Shown: in pieces, positions 8,988 to 18,213 of the stretch
Layout: every line of letters starts with the position of its first letter
Numbering within the stretch: the first letter of the stretch is position 1
Source of the DNA: Chloroflexota bacterium
Lineage (GTDB): Bacteria > Chloroflexota > Anaerolineae > Anaerolineales > UBA4823
DNA length: 64,000 bases
Direction of reading: 5' to 3'
NCBI GenBank assembly: GCA_029265355.1
Contig: JAJUJL010000002.1
Location: 186,001-250,000, forward strand
Translations under genes and position numbers: made by a program
The notes under the pieces: generated by a model
The model's database searches: none
The model's input: only the letters and a program-made list of their open reading frames with translations
What the model was told of the DNA's origin: nothing

Positions 8988-9899
8988 TCAGTTCTCTCCC
9001 AAAATGCCCCTCAGGAAAGCATCCGGGTCAAAGGGTTGCAGATCGTCGGGTTTCTCACCCAAACCTGCAAATAAGATGGGCAAGCCGAGCTCGCGCTGAA
9101 TGGCGAATGCCATGCCGCCGCGAGCGGACGAATCGAGCTTAGCAAGTATAACGCCATTCACCTGCACGGCATCCCTAAAGGCCTTCGCCTGCTGCAAGGC
9201 GTTTTGACCTGTCGTGGCATCCATGACGAGCCAAACGGCGTGAGGAGCGCCAGGCATCGCTTTGCTGACCACGCGGTAGACTTTTTTGAGTTCTTCCATC
9301 AGGTTGAAGCGAGTGTGCAACCTTCCAGCAGTGTCGATCAGCACCACATCCATTTTGCGGGCGATCGCTGCCTGCACAGCATCATAAGCCACGGCGCCTG
9401 CATCGCCGCCCATTTGGCCGGCAATGATCGGTAGGTCGAGCCGCTCTGCCCATATCTGAAGTTGATCCACAGCTGCGGCCCGAAATGTGTCGGCAGCTCC
9501 CAGGAGGACTTTTTTCCCCTGGTCGCGAAAGCGTTTGCCCAACTTGGCGATGCTGGTGGTTTTTCCGGAACCATTCACACCCACAATCAGGATCACCGTG
9601 GGCTGGGCATCGAGCCGAACAGCGGGTGGGGGAGGCAGTCGTTTGCGCAACTCTTCTCGAAAAGCGGAGCGCAATTGATTGGCGCGGGTCATGCCCTCTT
9701 TTTCTTCACGCGCCCAGAGCGCTGCCAGGATTTCTTCGCTGGTTTCGACGCCCAGGTCAGCCTGGATCATCAGGGCCTCCAGCTCCTCGAATGTCTCATC
9801 CGTGATGTCCGAGCCACCGAAAAGGCTGGTAATTTGTCCAAAAGCGGATTTGCTGGTCTTCGCCAGCCCTTCTTTCCATTTTGTAAAAAGGTTTGTCAT
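8988..9899 (-). CDS. ftsY: Signal recognition particle receptor FtsY
   Basis: The 303-residue SRP GTPase docks SRP-ribosome complexes at the membrane. It has an N domain (about 1-85) and G domain: P-loop '[15 protein letters not shown]', 'DTAGRLHT' (G3) and C-terminal '[13 protein letters not shown]'. The long acidic A domain of E. coli FtsY is absent, as in many bacteria. The G4 element, usually TKLD, reads '[10 protein letters not shown]', a conservative departure. The start ATG 9899 has no ribosome binding site; a TATAAT ends 7 bases before it, so the mRNA is probably leaderless. It diverges from moaC. Confidence 0.96.
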   Translation of the reverse strand: MTNLFTKWKEGLAKTSKSAFGQITSLFGGSDITDETFEELEALMIQADLGVETSEEILAALWAREEKEGMTRANQLRSAFREELRKRLPPPPAVRLDAQPTVILIVGVNGSGKTTSIAKLGKRFRDQGKKVLLGAADTFRAAAVDQLQIWAERLDLPIIAGQMGGDAGAVAYDAVQAAIARKMDVVLIDTAGRLHTRFNLMEELKKVYRVVSKAMPGAPHAVWLVMDATTGQNALQQAKAFRDAVQVNGVILAKLDSSARGGMAFAIQRELGLPILFAGLGEKPDDLQPFDPDAFLRGILGEN

Positions 9900-9906
9900 G
9901 CAGCCA

Positions 9907-9933
9907 ATTATACCTGGATTGCCGGGCAGACAA
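9907..9933 (-). promoter_or_regulatory. ftsY promoter (leaderless arrangement)
   Basis: On the minus strand TTGTCT (9933-9928), a 15-base spacer and a perfect TATAAT (9912-9907) are followed by 7 bases and the ftsY ATG. The predicted +1 is the A of the start codon. Confidence 0.65.
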
Positions 9934-9935
9934 CT

Positions 9936-9963
9936 TTGTGAAGCGAAGATTTGCGTTTATAAT
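9936..9963 (+). promoter_or_regulatory. moaC promoter (leaderless arrangement)
   Basis: TTGTGA (9936-9941), a 16-base spacer and a perfect TATAAT (9958-9963) are followed by exactly 7 bases and the moaC ATG. The -35 boxes of this and the ftsY promoter lie back to back, 2 bases apart. Confidence 0.65.
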
Positions 9964-9970
9964 CTCTGGC

Positions 9971-10450
9971 ATGGCTGAGAAACTCTCACATATTGATGAT
10001 GGCGGAAACGCTTTTATGGTGGATGTTGGCGCGAAGAAGGACACGGAACGGGTGGCGGTCGCCCGCGGAGAAGTGTCCATGCGGATGGATACACTGGCTC
10101 TCATCCGGGCGGGAGCGATGAAAAAAGGGGATGTCCTTACTGTGGCAAAGCTGGCGGGTATTATGGCTGCCAAGCGCACTGCAGAGCTGATCCCTCTGTG
10201 TCATCCCTTGGCGCTGACGCAGATACAAGTGGATCTGCAGCTTGACGAAAGCTTGCCCGGGATACAGATACAGGCAACGGTGAGCACGGTCGGAAAAACC
10301 GGTGTGGAGATGGAAGCGCTGACGGCGGTTTCTGTGGCGGCATTGACTATCTACGATATGGCAAAAGCGGCTGAGAAGACGATGCGCATCCAAAATATCC
10401 GCCTGGTGGAAAAGCATGGCGGCCGCAGCGGCGATGTTGTATTGGAGTGA
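9971..10450 (+). CDS. moaC: Cyclic pyranopterin monophosphate synthase MoaC
   Basis: MoaC, with MoaA, converts GTP to cyclic pyranopterin monophosphate, the first step of molybdenum cofactor synthesis. The 159 residues match the family length. Conserved blocks are present: '[15 protein letters not shown]' including the catalytic Lys region, '[13 protein letters not shown]', and 'VEKHGGRSG' near the end. The ATG at 9971 is chosen because homology begins there; in-frame sequence upstream is not conserved and includes the promoter. There is no Shine-Dalgarno sequence, consistent with a leaderless mRNA. The moaD-moaE fusion follows after 40 bases; no moaA or moeA lies in the window. Confidence 0.96.
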   Translation: MAEKLSHIDDGGNAFMVDVGAKKDTERVAVARGEVSMRMDTLALIRAGAMKKGDVLTVAKLAGIMAAKRTAELIPLCHPLALTQIQVDLQLDESLPGIQIQATVSTVGKTGVEMEALTAVSVAALTIYDMAKAAEKTMRIQNIRLVEKHGGRSGDVVLE

Positions 10451-10490
10451 GCCTGGGACAAAGCGATACACGATCAACACAGGTTCTTTT

Positions 10491-11195
10491 ATGGAAATCA
10501 CACTGCTATTTTTTGCAACGTTGAAGGAACGGGCTGGTAAAACCCGGGATACGATACAGGTGCCTGAAGGTATGCGCGTGGGTGAGCTGAAAGCGGTTCT
10601 GGAAAAACGTTATCCTGCCTTAAAGGATTCGCTGCCCACGGCGCTTGTGGCTGTGAATCGGGAGTTTGCTTTCGACAACGATCTGATTCCAGACCACGCC
10701 GACGTGGCGCTGTTCCCACCGGTCTCTGGCGGCGCAGGCGAGTTTCCAACCGTGTTCGCTATCACCGACGAGCCATTGGACCTGGACCAGCTCTTGCGGG
10801 CCATCACACTTCCTAGCACCGGCGCAGCTTGCATTTTTGCCGGTATGGTGAGGGGCGTTACGCATCGAGGAGAGCGGCATGAAACCCTTTATCTGGAATA
10901 CGAGGCCTATAAACCGATGGCGGAAGCGAAGATGAAGCAGGTAGCCGATGAAATTCGTCAAAGGTGGCCTACGGTGGAAGGGATTTCGATTGTCCAGCGC
11001 ATCGGTCATTTGGAGCCTGGCACACCGACAGTGCTGATTGCCTGCACCGCCGCCCACCGCGACACGGGTGTATTTGAGGCGGCCCGGTATGGAATCGATC
11101 GGTTGAAAGAAATCGTCCCTGTCTGGAAGAAGGAAGTCGGTCCCGATGGGCAGTCCTGGGTGGAAGGAGACTATTTCCCCACCGAGCAGGATTGA
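10491..11195 (+). CDS. MoaD-MoaE fusion (molybdopterin synthase, both subunits)
   Basis: Residues 1-81 are MoaD, the ubiquitin-like sulfur carrier, ending in the Gly80-Gly81 pair of 'FPPVSGG'. Residues ~90-234 are MoaE, the catalytic subunit, with 'RIGHLEPG', 'AAHRDTGVFEA' and the Lys-containing 'RLKEIVPVWKKE'. Molybdopterin synthase inserts two sulfurs into cPMP to make molybdopterin. MoaD normally needs a free C-terminal glycine for thiocarboxylation, so the single chain should be cut after the GG, as described for mycobacterial MoaX. ATG 10491 is chosen because MoaD homology starts there; AGG lies 8 bases upstream. It follows moaC in one operon. Confidence 0.92.
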   Translation: MEITLLFFATLKERAGKTRDTIQVPEGMRVGELKAVLEKRYPALKDSLPTALVAVNREFAFDNDLIPDHADVALFPPVSGGAGEFPTVFAITDEPLDLDQLLRAITLPSTGAACIFAGMVRGVTHRGERHETLYLEYEAYKPMAEAKMKQVADEIRQRWPTVEGISIVQRIGHLEPGTPTVLIACTAAHRDTGVFEAARYGIDRLKEIVPVWKKEVGPDGQSWVEGDYFPTEQD

Positions 11196-11225
11196 ACGCC
11201 GCTGAAATAGAGATATTCTTTGAAG

Positions 11226-12329
11226 ATGTTTGCCTGTACCAATTGCCGGCTTCCTTATCCAGAAATAGGCGCTCCATATCGTTGCCCACGCTGCAGCGCT
11301 CCATTTGGTTTGCAAGGTGAGATCCAGGTGAAGCGAGAAGAATTGGACAACGAGCAACCTGGTATCTGGCGTTATCGGAATACATTTGGTCTGCCGCAAG
11401 GGGCGAAACCTGTCAGCCTGGGTGAGGGGGATACACCGCTGGTGTGGGCAGATGTGCTAGGAACGCAAGTGGCGTTCAAATGTGAGTATCTCAACCCGAC
11501 AGGTTCGTTCAAAGATCGCGGCAGCGCCGTGCTCACCGCCCACTTGTTTTCGCGCGGAGTGAAGACGCTCTTGGAAGATTCTTCGGGCAATGCCGGGGCA
11601 TCTTTGGCAGCTTATGCAGCGCGCGCTGGTCTCCAGGCGCGCATCTTTGTGCCAGACTCAGCCTCCGGTCCGAAGCGGAACCAGATCCAGGCTTATGGGG
11701 CCGAAGTCATCCGTATCATGGGGCCCCGCTCGAATGCCGGCGAGGCGGTCGTGCGCGCTCTCCAAAAAGATGACTCTCAGGTGACCGCCTATGCCAGCCA
11801 CGCCTACCTGCCATTCAACTTGCCTGGATATGCTACGCTGGCGTATGAGCTGGTCGAACAACTTGGCGAGTCGCCAGGGACGCTGGTGCTTCCGGTCGGT
11901 CAGGGAGGGCTATTGTTGGGAGCGACCTATGGCTTCCAGGCGTTGATCAAGTCGGGGGCGATCAGCCATTTACCGCGCTTGATCGGGGTGCAATCAAGCG
12001 CTTGCGCGCCTCTCTGGGCCTTACATGCTTATGGACCAGCGGGTTTGGGTTGGGTAGCAGAAGCCACCACGCTGGCTGAAGGGATTCGCGTTCGCAGCCC
12101 GGTGCGCGGTGATGCTGTGCTTGAGGCAGTCTCACGATCGCAGGGGACAATGATGGCTGTGGATGAGGAGAAAATCCTGGATGGGCGTAACCAGTTGGCA
12201 CTGAGGGGGTTTTATGTCGAGCCAACCAGCGCTGTGGTTTGGGAGGCGCTGGTTCAGCTCGTTGGACGCACGCCAGAGCCAATTGTCGCAGTTCTGACTG
12301 GCTCGGGTTTGAAGTATGGGCAGGTTTAG
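11226..12329 (+). CDS. Threonine synthase-like PLP-dependent enzyme
   Basis: This 367-residue protein belongs to the tryptophan synthase beta/threonine synthase (fold II PLP) family. An N-terminal zinc-ribbon-like segment has two CxxC pairs ('CTNC', 'CPRC', residues 3-25). The PLP lysine lies in 'NPTGSFKDRGS' and the phosphate-cradle motif is 'SSGNAGASLAAYAA'. Threonine synthase converts O-phosphohomoserine to threonine. The N-terminal ribbon and length fit the ThrC subgroup common in Chloroflexi and archaea. No other threonine gene is adjacent, so the substrate is inferred. ATG 11226 is preferred over TTG 11220. It follows the moaDE fusion by 30 bases. Confidence 0.85.
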   Translation: MFACTNCRLPYPEIGAPYRCPRCSAPFGLQGEIQVKREELDNEQPGIWRYRNTFGLPQGAKPVSLGEGDTPLVWADVLGTQVAFKCEYLNPTGSFKDRGSAVLTAHLFSRGVKTLLEDSSGNAGASLAAYAARAGLQARIFVPDSASGPKRNQIQAYGAEVIRIMGPRSNAGEAVVRALQKDDSQVTAYASHAYLPFNLPGYATLAYELVEQLGESPGTLVLPVGQGGLLLGATYGFQALIKSGAISHLPRLIGVQSSACAPLWALHAYGPAGLGWVAEATTLAEGIRVRSPVRGDAVLEAVSRSQGTMMAVDEEKILDGRNQLALRGFYVEPTSAVVWEALVQLVGRTPEPIVAVLTGSGLKYGQV

Positions 12330-12367
12330 TGTGTGGTGAACTTATCCAATTGAGGAGAGCGGGAGCG

Positions 12368-13606
12368 ATGAGTGAAAGGATTGTGATCACAGGGGTTGGC
12401 GCAGTGTCGCCGTTGGGGTTGAGCGCTTCTGAAAGCTGGCAGAACGCTGTTTCTGGTGTATCGGGCGTGGCGCCGATCACGCAATTCGATGCCAGCGACT
12501 TTCTGGTGAAGATTGCCGCAGAGGTAAAAGGTTTTGTCCCAGAAAATTTTATGGATGCTCGCGAAGCGCGCCGACGAGATCGAGTGGAGCAACTAGCCAC
12601 GGCTGCCGCAAAAGAGGCCCTCTCCCAGGCTGGTTTGATCGCTGAGGATGTGGATGCAACGCGGGTGGGTGTCGTCCTCTCCTCTGCGATTGGTGGCATA
12701 GGCAGCCTCCAAGAAGGGATCTTCACCCTGAAAGATCACGGGCCGCGCCGCATCAGCCCCTTCCTGATACCGATGATTATGTCCAATGGTCCTGCCGGTT
12801 TGATAGCTATTGATCATGGCTTTGGCGGACCGTGTTTTTCCGTGGCTTCAGCCTGCGCTTCCGGAGCAGATGGTATCGGCGTGGCGTGGAATTTGCTCAA
12901 GTCCGGAATGATCGATGCGGCAGTCGTTGGCGGCGCAGAGGCAACCATCACTCCGTTGGGTGTGGGTGCATTTGATCGTTTAGGCGCTATGTCTCGCCGG
13001 AATGACGCATACCAAACGACCCCAGCCCCATTCGATAAGAATCGCGATGGATTGGTGATGGGTGAAGGAGCAGCGGTGTTGGTGATCGAGCGCGAATCGC
13101 ATGCCCGGGCGCGAGGTGCAGAAATCCTGGCAGAGCTGGCAGGCTATGCGGCCACTGCAGACGCTTATCACATCACCGCACCGGCCGAGGATGGCGCGGG
13201 CGGGGCGCGCGCCATGAAACTCGCCCTGCAAGCCGCGGGTGTCAACCCGGATCAGGTCGATTATATCAACGCACATGGCACAGCCACGCCCTTGAATGAT
13301 ATCTCTGAAACTCGGGCGATCAAAACTGCATTTGGAGATTTGGCTTATAATATACCGGTATCCTCCACAAAATCGATGACCGGCCACATGATGGGTGCAA
13401 CCGGGGCTCTGGAGGCGGTCTTTTGCGTATTGGCCATCCGAGATGGCATTCTACCGCCGACGATCCACTATGAAACTCCTGATCCGGATTGTGATCTGGA
13501 TTATGTGCCCAACCAGGCGCGGCAGAAAACTGTGCGGGTTGCGATCAGCAATGCCTTTGGTTTTGGAGGTCACAACGCGGTTCTAGTTCTTAAGCAATAC
13601 CGTTAA
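12368..13606 (+). CDS. fabF: 3-oxoacyl-ACP synthase II (FabF)
   Basis: FabF condenses malonyl-ACP with acyl-ACP in fatty acid elongation. The 412 residues match the family. The catalytic triad is visible: Cys in 'VASACASGAD', His in 'NAHGTATPLND' and His in 'TGHMMGATGALEA', plus the Gly-rich C-terminal 'NAFGFGGHN'. ATG 12368 fits homology ('MSERIVITGVGAVSPLG'), with GAGGAG upstream. The gene starts 38 bases after the threonine synthase-like gene and lies next to rnc and smc, a neighbourhood found in many bacteria where acpP usually precedes it; acpP is absent here. Confidence 0.95.
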   Translation: MSERIVITGVGAVSPLGLSASESWQNAVSGVSGVAPITQFDASDFLVKIAAEVKGFVPENFMDAREARRRDRVEQLATAAAKEALSQAGLIAEDVDATRVGVVLSSAIGGIGSLQEGIFTLKDHGPRRISPFLIPMIMSNGPAGLIAIDHGFGGPCFSVASACASGADGIGVAWNLLKSGMIDAAVVGGAEATITPLGVGAFDRLGAMSRRNDAYQTTPAPFDKNRDGLVMGEGAAVLVIERESHARARGAEILAELAGYAATADAYHITAPAEDGAGGARAMKLALQAAGVNPDQVDYINAHGTATPLNDISETRAIKTAFGDLAYNIPVSSTKSMTGHMMGATGALEAVFCVLAIRDGILPPTIHYETPDPDCDLDYVPNQARQKTVRVAISNAFGFGGHNAVLVLKQYR

Positions 13607-13634
13607 GTTCTCATCCGAAATTCGGGAGAGGCGG

Positions 13635-13663
13635 GGTGTTGCGGCGCATAGCGCTGCAACACC
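13635..13663 (+). other. Stable hairpin between fabF and rnc
   Basis: A 13-bp stem (13635-13647 with 13651-13663, one G-U) encloses a 3-base loop. No T-run follows on either strand, so a standard rho-independent terminator is not supported. It may protect a 3' end, set an RNase III processing site before rnc, or terminate by another route. Confidence 0.55.
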
Positions 13664-13800
13664 TCCACCTCCCAATCAATTTCGGTAGATACTAAGTGCA
13701 ATCTGACCAGGCAGGGTTGCTTCAGTCAGAACTCAGGCAGCGCCGGGCTTCTCACAAAGGGGTGGGAGGCCAGGCGGTCCCTGAGTTTATGGAGGAAAAA

Positions 13801-14517
13801 ATGGAATCAACTCGGGAGACCGGGAGAGTAGAGACTCCCCAAGATTTTGCTGCTAGAGTATCTCTAGAATTTCACGATATTGCCCTGCTGCGCCGGGCGC
13901 TGACCCACAGCTCTTATGTCAATGAGTACACGGACGCCGTTGAGGATAATGAGCGCCTTGAATTCCTGGGAGATGCGGTATTAGACTTCCTGGTGGGGGC
14001 CTGGCTCTATAATCATTATCCAGAAATGCGAGAAGGGGAATTGACCCGCATGCGTTCAGCCCTGGTGCGAACAGACCAGTTGGCGGAATTTGCTCGCCAG
14101 ATGGAGCTGGGCAATGCGCTGCGATTGGGTCGGGGCGAAGAAGAAGGCGGCGGCAGGACGCGGAATGCGCTGTTATGCGGAGCCTTTGAAGCCCTGATCG
14201 GCGCACTGTACCTGGATCGAGGCGTCGATTATGTCGCTTCATTCATCGAACCCTTGCTGAAACCTGCTGCGGAAAAAATCATCCTCGCCAGGCAGGAACA
14301 AGATCCCAAGAGTTTATTCCAGGAATGGGCTCAAAGTCTGGGTTATGGTCCGCCTCACTATAGAACGGTATCTGCCAGCGGACCAGATCATGCCAGGGTT
14401 TTCGAGATCGAGGTGTGGGTGAATGGAACACTCTTTGGGCGCGGCAGCGGCCACTCAAAGCAGGCTGCGGCAAAAGCGGCAGCGCGTGATGCACTGCAGA
14501 AAATTGGCCAGCAGTAG
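13801..14517 (+). CDS. rnc: Ribonuclease III
   Basis: RNase III cleaves double-stranded RNA in rRNA and mRNA maturation. The endonuclease domain (about 15-160) carries the signature 'NERLEFLGDAVLDFLVG' and the downstream acidic 'GAFEALIGALYLDRG'. A dsRNA-binding domain (about 168-235) begins 'DPKSLFQEWAQ' and ends 'SKQAAAKAAARDAL'. The 238-residue length is normal. ATG 13801 is chosen for its GGAGG site 5 bases upstream; the frame is open further up but not conserved. A hairpin (13635-13663) in its leader region could be an autoregulatory RNase III target, as in E. coli; this is inference. Confidence 0.96.
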   Translation: MESTRETGRVETPQDFAARVSLEFHDIALLRRALTHSSYVNEYTDAVEDNERLEFLGDAVLDFLVGAWLYNHYPEMREGELTRMRSALVRTDQLAEFARQMELGNALRLGRGEEEGGGRTRNALLCGAFEALIGALYLDRGVDYVASFIEPLLKPAAEKIILARQEQDPKSLFQEWAQSLGYGPPHYRTVSASGPDHARVFEIEVWVNGTLFGRGSGHSKQAAAKAAARDALQKIGQQ

Positions 14518-14564
14518 ATGAGATGGATGACTAGGCTCATTTCGAGCTATGGTGGGTTAACTCA

Positions 14565-17500
14565 ATGCCTTCACGATTGAAATCGCTTGAATTGCACGGC
14601 TACAAGACCTTTGCCAGCCGTACGTTGTTCGAATTCTCCTCCAGGGTGACTGCAATTGTCGGCCCAAACGGCTCCGGCAAATCAAATATTGCGGATAGCT
14701 TGCGTTGGGTATTGGGTGAGCAATCCTACAGCTTGCTGAGGGGCAAAAAGACAGAAGATATGATCTTCTCTGGCTCAGAGCAGCGCACCCGAGCTGGGAT
14801 GGCCTCAGCAACAGTAATATTTGATAACAGTGATGGATGGCTGCCAATCGATTTCAACGAGGTGGCGATCACACGCAGGGCCTATCGTGATGGCACCAAT
14901 GAATACCTGGTCAATGGGCAAAAAGTGCGCTTGCGAGATGTTTCTGAGTTATTGGCGCAATCCGGGTTGGCGGAGCGCACCTACACGATCATTGGTCAGG
15001 GTGTCGTTGATGCAGCTCTGGCGCTCAAAGCGGAGGAGCGTCGCAGGCTGTTTGAGGAAGCTGCTGGGATTGGTCTGCACCGCAGCAGGCGAGAAGAGGC
15101 GCTGCGCCGGCTGGAAATCACCCGGCGAAATATTGAACGGGTGGAGGATATCCTGGCAGAGCTGCAACCGCGGTTGCGCAGCCTGGAACGTCAGGCACGG
15201 CGCTTACAGGAATACGAACAGGTTCGCGCGGATTTGCAGGTTTTGCTGCGTGAGTGGTATGGGTATCATTGGCACCGCGCTCAAGAGGAATTACTCAGTA
15301 TGCGCGAGATCGCTCGCGAACGGGAAACAGCATTAGAGCGCATTCGCCAGGAGCAAGCCGGGTACGAGGAGAAAATATCTAGCCAGCGCGAAGCCAATCA
15401 AGCACTGAGATCTCAGCTGAACGCCTGGCACAGGGAATTATCCCAACTGCACCTGGAGCGAGAAAAGCATAACCGAGAGGAAGCAGTCTCTGAGGAGCGC
15501 AGGCGGTCGCTGGTGGATCAGCTTGAGCAACTGCAGCGCGAAAACGCTCACCTGGATGAAGAATGTGAGATACACCAAGAAGCGCTCTCCCGCAGCGCAC
15601 AAGAGGTGGCCCGCCTGGAAGTTGAATTGCAAGACGCCCGCCAGCAGGTCGAGAGGGCTTCCCGTGATTTGCAGGCGCGCGCTGCTGAGCGCTCGCAGGC
15701 GGAGCGAGCTTTGCAGCAAGCACGGCAGTTACTGTCTGAAAAGCTTTCCAAGCAGGGGCAAGCCAATGCCCGCCTCAATGAGCTCCAATCACAACTGAAG
15801 AGGGCGGAAGAAGCGCTACACACAGCAGAGCAGACGCTGGTTGAGGCGCGTGCGGCTCGCCAGACTGCCAGGGATAATCTGGAGGCCGCCTCCAACGCTT
15901 CCCAACAGGCTGTCGAAGCGCGTGCCCATGCCGAGGCTGCTCTTTCACAGATCCGCCAGAAATTGACACAGCTCGAGGGCGAGCGTAAAAAGCTCCTGGA
16001 ACAGCACAACGCCCTGTCCACAGAAACCGCTCGACTGAAAACACAAATTGACGTACTGGACCAGGCGGAAGCCGCGCTTTCAGGCTACAGTGATGGGGCG
16101 CAGGCGTTGATCAAAGCGATGAAGCAAGCCTCGTTGAAATCAGCTCAGGGAGCCCTGAGCAGTCTCCTGCAGGTACCAGATCGTTACGAAATAGCGCTGG
16201 CAGCGGCTTTGGGTGAATTTTTGGATGCCATGCTCTTGGAGAACTCCAGCGGTGTGGATCCCGCGCTAGATTTGTTGAGTCACAAAGCTGTGCGGGGTGT
16301 GGTCGTGCCGCTGGATGAGCTCTCAAGAAATAGTCCTCCAAAAACAACGATCGAGGTCAGTGGCGGAATCGGTTGGGCGCTTGATTTGATCCAAATGCAG
16401 CCCGAGGCGCGCCCTGTGTTGGAATTGCTGCTGGCTCACACGATGATTGTGGAAGATCGCTCAGCAGCCCACAATTTTATCCGGGCAGCACGTCGCTCGG
16501 ATCAGTCACTGTGGGGTGTGCGCGCTGTGACGCTGAAAGGCGAGGTGTTTCATGCCGGAGGCCCGATCATCTATGGTGCGCCAGCCCGCCCAGCGACGCT
16601 CAGCAGACCCCGGCAGCGCAGGGAGCTGGTGGAGAAGTATCGGCTCGCTGAAGAACAGTTGAAAGCTGTCAATGAGAAACTGGCTCAATCACAGTCTCTC
16701 ATCGAACAATTCCGGGAGCAAGGCATACAGGCAGAGCAGATCCGCGATACCGCAGTTCGTCATCAGGAAAAGACGTATCAAACTCTGGAAAGCCAACGTG
16801 TCGCTCTGGAGGGCGCAACTCGCCAGATTGAGTGGGTAGAGAAGCAGCGCAGCGCGCTCATCACGCAACAGAATGATGCCCGGTCTCAGGTCGAAAGATT
16901 GACTAACGTGCTCGCGGAATCGGAAAAGGAGATCGTCGAAGCCAGGGAAAAGGTTCGCCAATGCAGCATACGCCTTGGCGAGCTGGCGTTGGACGAACTC
17001 CAGGCAGAAGCTGCACACTGGGCTACGCTGGCGGAAGTGGCTCAGAAAACGTTAGTGGAAGCGAGCCAGCGACGCTCTGAACGCCTGACTTTGCAGCAGC
17101 GCGCACAAGCGGCAATCCGGGAGAATCATGCTCGCGTCGCTAACATACAGCAGGCCCTGCAAGATTTGGAAGCTGCCAGGATGGAGCGGAAATCCATCGC
17201 AGGCCAGTTAGCGGAACAAATATCAAAACTCAATGCCTTGATCGAACCCGCTGAGGCGCGGTTGGCTGCGGCAGAGAGCGAGCTGGAAAAACAGCTCAGC
17301 GCAGAGAGCGCTGTGCGCCATGCTGCCAGCCAGGCTGAACACCTTCACGCCCAGGCAAGGATCAACCTGGCAAAAAAACAGGAAGCTCTGGATACATGGC
17401 GGAGAAGAATCGAAGATGATTTTGGATTGGTGGCGTTCGAGTACGAGGCTGATCTAACGGGGCCGACGCCGTTGCCGCTAGAAGGTATGGTGGAGCAGTT

Positions 17501-18194
17501 GCCGCGGGTAACCCGCCTGGCGCCTGAGATCGAGGAGAATGTGCGCCGGCAGCGCGCCCAATTGCGCCGCATGGGGCCTATCAACCCAGAAGCGCAGGCA
17601 GAATACCAGGAAGTCAGAGAGCGCTACAATTTCATGACAGAACAAGTGGCCGATCTGCACAAGGCTGAGACGGATGTGCGCGAGGTGATCGCAGAGCTGG
17701 ATGAGCTGATGCAGCGCGAACTTCGACGCACATTCGAAGCAGTCGCTGTTGAATTCAAGCAGATCTTTACGCGGTTATTCGGTGGCGGGACAGCGCGCCT
17801 GGTGTTGACCGACCCGGATGATATGAGCAACACCGGCATTGAGATCGAAGCGCGTTTACCAGGAAGGCGCACTCAGGGGTTGTCCTTGCTTTCAGGCGGC
17901 GAAAGGAGCCTGACAGCGACTTCGTTGATCTTTGCTTTATTAAAGGTGTCACCCACGCCATTTTGTGTGCTTGATGAAGTGGATGCCATGCTGGACGAGG
18001 CCAATGTTGGACGTTTTCGGGATATTTTGAGCGAGTTCAGTCAAAATACGCAATTTATCGTTGTCACCCACAATCGCAACACAGTGCAGGTCGCTGATGT
18101 GATCTATGGGGTCACCATGGGTCGTGACTCTGCCAGCCAAGTGATCAGCTTAAAATTGGATGAGGTAGAGAAGGTTGTCGCGGTAGAGCAGTGA
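14565..18194 (+). CDS. smc: Chromosome segregation protein SMC
   Basis: SMC is the DNA-tethering ATPase of bacterial condensin, working with ScpA and ScpB, neither encoded here. The 1209 residues show the canonical order: N-terminal head with Walker A 'GPNGSGKSN' (~32-40), long coiled coil rich in Gln, Glu, Arg and Ala, hinge domain (~529-662), returning coil, and C-terminal head with 'LSGGERSLTA' (~1107) and Walker B 'FCVLDEVDAMLDEAN' (~1132). It follows rnc by 47 bases and precedes trmFO. The coil frame stays open through 3.6 kb with no disruption. Confidence 0.97.
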   Translation: MPSRLKSLELHGYKTFASRTLFEFSSRVTAIVGPNGSGKSNIADSLRWVLGEQSYSLLRGKKTEDMIFSGSEQRTRAGMASATVIFDNSDGWLPIDFNEVAITRRAYRDGTNEYLVNGQKVRLRDVSELLAQSGLAERTYTIIGQGVVDAALALKAEERRRLFEEAAGIGLHRSRREEALRRLEITRRNIERVEDILAELQPRLRSLERQARRLQEYEQVRADLQVLLREWYGYHWHRAQEELLSMREIARERETALERIRQEQAGYEEKISSQREANQALRSQLNAWHRELSQLHLEREKHNREEAVSEERRRSLVDQLEQLQRENAHLDEECEIHQEALSRSAQEVARLEVELQDARQQVERASRDLQARAAERSQAERALQQARQLLSEKLSKQGQANARLNELQSQLKRAEEALHTAEQTLVEARAARQTARDNLEAASNASQQAVEARAHAEAALSQIRQKLTQLEGERKKLLEQHNALSTETARLKTQIDVLDQAEAALSGYSDGAQALIKAMKQASLKSAQGALSSLLQVPDRYEIALAAALGEFLDAMLLENSSGVDPALDLLSHKAVRGVVVPLDELSRNSPPKTTIEVSGGIGWALDLIQMQPEARPVLELLLAHTMIVEDRSAAHNFIRAARRSDQSLWGVRAVTLKGEVFHAGGPIIYGAPARPATLSRPRQRRELVEKYRLAEEQLKAVNEKLAQSQSLIEQFREQGIQAEQIRDTAVRHQEKTYQTLESQRVALEGATRQIEWVEKQRSALITQQNDARSQVERLTNVLAESEKEIVEAREKVRQCSIRLGELALDELQAEAAHWATLAEVAQKTLVEASQRRSERLTLQQRAQAAIRENHARVANIQQALQDLEAARMERKSIAGQLAEQISKLNALIEPAEARLAAAESELEKQLSAESAVRHAASQAEHLHAQARINLAKKQEALDTWRRRIEDDFGLVAFEYEADLTGPTPLPLEGMVEQLPRVTRLAPEIEENVRRQRAQLRRMGPINPEAQAEYQEVRERYNFMTEQVADLHKAETDVREVIAELDELMQRELRRTFEAVAVEFKQIFTRLFGGGTARLVLTDPDDMSNTGIEIEARLPGRRTQGLSLLSGGERSLTATSLIFALLKVSPTPFCVLDEVDAMLDEANVGRFRDILSEFSQNTQFIVVTHNRNTVQVADVIYGVTMGRDSASQVISLKLDEVEKVVAVEQ

Positions 18195-18213
18195 TGAGAG
18201 CATACCCTGATTG

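Noticed and set aside
9986..10501. Long open frame on the minus strand opposite moaC
   Set aside because: The plus-strand MoaC match is strong, and the antisense product is low-similarity His/Arg-rich sequence typical of shadows.
12239..12367. Extended N-terminus for FabF
   Set aside because: It overlaps the upstream threonine synthase-like gene, and FabF homology begins exactly at ATG 12368 behind a good ribosome binding site.
13696..13800. Extended N-terminus for RNase III
   Set aside because: It is not conserved in the family, and GGAGG lies directly before ATG 13801.
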